Assembly: GCA_903927685.1 (NCBI GenBank)
Contig: CAIYOB010001578.1
Span: forward strand, 1-17,565
Length of the DNA stretch: 17,565 nucleotides
Direction: 5' to 3'
Source: an uncultured Planctomycetaceae bacterium
Lineage (GTDB): Bacteria > Planctomycetota > Planctomycetia > Pirellulales > Pirellulaceae
Both the position numbers and the translations under genes were made by a program. Shown piece by piece: positions 14,797-17,565 of this stretch (positions are counted from its first letter, which is position 1; every line of letters starts with the position of its first letter). Under the pieces are notes generated by a model that was not told where the DNA came from, did not search any database, and saw only the letters and a list, made by a program, of their open reading frames with translations.

Positions 14797-14980
14797 CGAA
14801 GAAAAGACCCCGGAGGGCTTCCTGGTCATTCCCCGCGCCCCCTGGGAGATGTTCCACGAACGCGTCGAGGAGTTGTCCGCTGACTTCATGGCAGGTGGGT
14901 TTGCAGGTCGTGAACTGGCTCAAGCAGGTGTAAAGGACGCCCGTTCTCGACGCGTATTGTCGGCCCGCTTCTGCAGCGGC

Positions 14981-17565
14981 CTACCACCATGCGGACGCGA
15001 TGTCGTCAGCCAAGTCGGCCAGCACGTCCTCCAGTGGTGACAACTCTCCTTCCAGATTGCCGAACACGTGATCCCGCGGACTGTCCGGCGACGGATTTTG
15101 CGCGGCGGCCGCGTTCAGATGGTTGATCGCGGCCAACACGTCCCGGGCGGTGCAAGCCTGGTCACCGTCGACGTCGTAGTAGCCGGCCGGAAGCGACCCA
15201 GCGGACGGCAGTACCGACTCGCTCGGATGCGCGTTCACGTAGTTGATCAACACCAGCACATCCGCGGGCGTGGCCCAGCCGTCGCCGTTGACATCGAAAG
15301 GAAGGGCCGCGTTGTGCCAGACATTCGCCGCCGCAATCGCCAGACTGCCATCCACGGCCGTCCACACATACCCGCCTGCCCGCGGATCCACCGGCTCGAG
15401 GTCCAGGTCCACACGTAGCCCGGCCTCGCCGAGGCCGGAACCCGCGTCTTGGAAAGACGCGGCTACGTGAAAGACCAGCTGCGTGACCTCCCGCAGGCCC
15501 GGCGCCAGCGGTTGGCCGCCCGCGCTTAGCATTCCCACGCGCAGCTGCCCCGGCGCGACCAGCCTGGACGACACCGCCCAACCCCGAGCTGTATCCGCCC
15601 CGCGCGACACGCCCTGCGGCACGTCGATCGTCAATCGCGCCGGATCGAAGTACAAGTCAAAGTCGATTCCGCCGACGTTCGTCGCCGCCGACTCGATGTC
15701 CAGCATCACCGGCACCGTCACCGTGCCGCCCGCCACAGCTGGTATGTCTACGTCGATCCGGAACTGCGGATCGATGCCGCCGCCCGCCTGGCTTGGCGAG
15801 ATCCGCGGATTGTCCGGCACGAACGGCTCGCTCAGCCCCAATCCTTCCTGCACGATCAGGAACGCGTCCGCGGCTGACAGCAACCCCGAGCCGTCGGCGT
15901 CGCCCGCGATCCGCGGGTCCGTCCAGGCGTGGGCGGAAAACCCGCTAGCCAGTCCCAACGCCGCTTGCACCACCAAGAACGCGTCCGCCGCGCTATGGAT
16001 CCCGCTACTGTCCGCATCGCCCAAGTACGCCGCCTTATGAACCGCCACGTCGCCGATCGCCGCGATCGCGCCGCCGTTCAGCGACACGTTTTCCAGCCGG
16101 ATCGCCTGGGACGCTCCATACGGCGCGTTGGCAGGCACCGACGCCGTCAGCCGCACCACGTCCACGTTCGTCCCCGTCAGGGGCGTCGTGCCGGAGGCCA
16201 GAATCCGGGCCACACCCGCGGTGCTGGTGTCCACCGTGACCGACCAGTCCGCCGGAAGGCCCGCCGCCCGCGTTCCGCCGCTGACGCTCAGCAGCGCCGG
16301 ATCGTACCGCACGTCTACCTCCAGCGACGTCACGCCCGCCGCGTTGTCAATCCGGATCGGCAAGCCGGAGGCCCCCGCGGGCACGTGGATCGCTTGGCCG
16401 GCCCCGCGAGCGATGTCGGGCAGACTGACCGTGACGGTCCCCGCGGGCCGCGACGAGACCGTAAACGTGGCTTGGTAGTTGTCGCCCACCGTGCCGTCGC
16501 CGTTGCCGTCCAGCGGCCCGCCGTCCGCGTCCCGGAACCCCGTCGCGCCGCTGAACAACGTGACCGTGTACGCATCCGGCTCCAGCAAGCCGCCGGTCTT
16601 GAGGAACGTGACTTCCCGCCGGTCGGCGCTGACCAGCAGCGAGCCGCGCACCAGGCCCTGCGTGGCGCCCACCAAGGCCATGTCGGCCGGGCCCAGCGTC
16701 TGCGAAGCCGAGTCGTACAGGTTCAACACGCTCGGCTCGAGTTCCCGGCCAAAGCGGGCCACAAACCCGCTGTCGGTCGGCGTGAATCCCGTCACGGCCA
16801 GCGTCGGCGTCTGGCCCGGCTCGATCACCAGGCTGCCGTCGACCGTGGTCACCGTCAGCCGGTCTTCGTTCAGATAGTTCCGGCCCTGCACCAGGTCCAG
16901 CGGCGTCGTGCCCAGAACCGCGTCCGGCCGCGCGTGGAAGGTGATTTGCAGCAGTTCGCCGGGGCCGCCGGCCAACGGCACGGCCGTGATCCCCAGGACG
17001 GTGATCCGCCCCGCGGCTTCGTCCACGTTGGTGGTCAACGTCCAAGCCGCATGGCCCGTCAGCCCGCTGAGCATCGAACCCAAGGCCACATCCAGGTAGT
17101 CGGCATCCAGCTTCGCAGGATCGTAGTCGAGCACCACCAGGGCCGACATGACCCCCGCCGCGTCGTCGGTGATGGACACCGGCAACACGACCGCGTCCCC
17201 TTGCCGCACGGTGAGCCCCGTCGGAATCGCCAACGTAGGATCGGGCCCTCCCGCCACCGCCGACGGAAGGTTCGCGGGCAGATCCGGGATCTCCGGCCGA
17301 GGCAGGCCGACCGTCTTCTGGGTCACGTACGACCAGTCCAGGGCCGACAGTGTGCCGTCCCCGGTGACGTCGGCCAGGATCCGCGGATCGGTCGCGGCAA
17401 AGGCGTCGAACCCGGTGTCCAGCCCCACCGCCACGCGGGCGATCAGGGCGGCATCCAATCCCAGATAGCGTGCGTTGCCCGTCGTGTCGCCCAGATAAGC
17501 GACTTTGTGCAATCCCAGATCGGCCGACGCGTCCAACTGGCCTTCGTTGATCCGCACGCCGTCCA
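14981..17565 (-). CDS. large extracellular protein with cohesin-like and dockerin-like modules (N-terminus outside window)
   Basis: The frame is open to the right edge, so the start is missing; about 860 residues to the TAG at 14981 are visible. Numbering from the GTG codon at 17557 as 1: dockerin-like pair (20-90; DTTGNARYLGLD and DVTGDGTLSALD), cohesin-like domain (~108-246, ending VDGSLVIEP), Ig-like domain (~250-368), second cohesin-like domain (~373-505), second dockerin pair (~510-575; DADSSGIHSAAD and DADGSGLLSAAD), third cohesin-like domain (~598-742), third dockerin pair (~755-815; DVNGDGWATPAD and DVDGDQACTARD), and an acidic tail ending ADDIASAWW. Dockerins bind calcium through D-x-N/D-x-D/S-type loops. 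Proteins like this are frequent in planctomycetes and are probably cell-surface or secreted scaffold or adhesion proteins; no catalytic domain is visible. A 58-bp palindromic element lies inside the third cohesin-like domain. It is followed by the GH123-like gene after 254 bp. Confidence 0.8.
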   Translation of the reverse strand, partial: DGVRINEGQLDASADLGLHKVAYLGDTTGNARYLGLDAALIARVAVGLDTGFDAFAATDPRILADVTGDGTLSALDWSYVTQKTVGLPRPEIPDLPANLPSAVAGGPDPTLAIPTGLTVRQGDAVVLPVSITDDAAGVMSALVVLDYDPAKLDADYLDVALGSMLSGLTGHAAWTLTTNVDEAAGRITVLGITAVPLAGGPGELLQITFHARPDAVLGTTPLDLVQGRNYLNEDRLTVTTVDGSLVIEPGQTPTLAVTGFTPTDSGFVARFGRELEPSVLNLYDSASQTLGPADMALVGATQGLVRGSLLVSADRREVTFLKTGGLLEPDAYTVTLFSGATGFRDADGGPLDGNGDGTVGDNYQATFTVSSRPAGTVTVSLPDIARGAGQAIHVPAGASGLPIRIDNAAGVTSLEVDVRYDPALLSVSGGTRAAGLPADWSVTVDTSTAGVARILASGTTPLTGTNVDVVRLTASVPANAPYGASQAIRLENVSLNGGAIAAIGDVAVHKAAYLGDADSSGIHSAADAFLVVQAALGLASGFSAHAWTDPRIAGDADGSGLLSAADAFLIVQEGLGLSEPFVPDNPRISPSQAGGGIDPQFRIDVDIPAVAGGTVTVPVMLDIESAATNVGGIDFDLYFDPARLTIDVPQGVSRGADTARGWAVSSRLVAPGQLRVGMLSAGGQPLAPGLREVTQLVFHVAASFQDAGSGLGEAGLRVDLDLEPVDPRAGGYVWTAVDGSLAIAAANVWHNAALPFDVNGDGWATPADVLVLINYVNAHPSESVLPSAGSLPAGYYDVDGDQACTARDVLAAINHLNAAAAQNPSPDSPRDHVFGNLEGELSPLEDVLADLADDIASAWW
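15412..15469. repeat. 58-bp cloverleaf-like palindromic element inside a coding region
   Basis: Outer arms CACGTAGC (15412-15419) and GCTACGTG (15462-15469) are perfectly complementary. Between them are two perfect hairpins: 15420-15438 (9-bp arms CCGGCCTCG/CGAGGCCGG, one-base loop) and 15443-15461 (8-bp arms CGCGTCTT/AAGACGCG, three-base loop), separated by AACC. The whole can fold as a three-way junction with only AACC and the loops unpaired. On the minus strand it encodes about 19 residues (HVAASFQDAGSGLGEAGLR) of the third cohesin-like domain. Confidence 0.92.

Larger units (their letters stand above)
14727..14980. other. gap between the two minus-strand genes, with an unassigned open frame
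   Basis: Besides the promoter for the GH123-like gene, one plus-strand frame reads PEGFLVIPRAPWEMFHE then RVEELSADFMAGGF (about 14810-14905). It has protein-like composition and mostly G/C third bases in its first half, but no start with a ribosome binding site, and it runs on into the neighbouring gene. It may be a gene remnant or chance. Confidence 0.25.

Noticed and set aside
14964..14980. Short hairpin after the cohesin/dockerin gene as terminator
   Set aside because: Only a 5-bp stem (CCGCT/AGCGG) with no T-tract; too weak to call.
1..17565. tRNA, rRNA, insertion sequence or phage genes
   Set aside because: No cloverleaf with tRNA consensus bases, rRNA segment, transposase or phage motif was found by reading both strands; the cloverleaf-like element at 15412-15469 lacks tRNA features.

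Overview
The window looks like chromosomal DNA of a GC-rich, polysaccharide-degrading bacterium, most likely a planctomycete (phylum Planctomycetota). This rests on the mix of exported glycoside hydrolases, a very large extracellular protein with cohesin-like and dockerin-like modules of the type common in that phylum, and palindromic repeats between and inside genes. It is inference from style and family content; there is no rRNA or other phylogenetic marker here.

Layout. Positions 3-1055 (+) hold the C-terminal two thirds of a GH51 alpha-L-arabinofuranosidase. Positions 1056-1905 are a relic zone with a small intact ORF (1377-1568) and a nucleotidyltransferase gene broken by a 17-bp tandem duplication. 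Positions 1906-8522 (+) are a likely operon: an exported GH38-like protein with a degraded metal site (1906-4467), an exported multi-module protein with a clan-A-type (beta/alpha)8 hydrolase domain (4546-7920), and a DTW-domain tRNA-modification-type protein whose start overlaps the preceding stop (7917-8522). Positions 8679-11184 (+) are a second likely transcription unit: an uncharacterised Trp-rich protein built of four repeats with a 75-residue period (8679-9860), followed 13 bp later by an exported GH99/GH71-like protein (9874-11184). A complex palindromic element lies at 11207-11299, where the forward genes meet the reverse genes. On the minus strand are an exported GH123/DUF4091-like protein with an unexpected zinc ribbon (11340-14726) and, upstream of it, the C-terminal 860 residues of a cohesin/dockerin-type extracellular protein (14981-17565, running off the window) that carries a 58-bp cloverleaf-like palindromic element inside its reading frame.

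How the parts may work together. Five hydrolase-like proteins of different families (GH51, GH38-like, clan A, GH99-like, GH123-like) suggest breakdown of a complex glycan containing arabinose, mannose-like and hexosamine-like units. Four of them have a visible signal peptide; the N-terminus of the GH51 protein is outside the window. No transporter, SusCD pair, sulfatase, sigma factor or regulator is visible. The DTW protein and the 75-residue-repeat protein do not fit a glycan theme and are the least explained genes. No tRNA, rRNA, CRISPR array, transposase or phage gene was seen.
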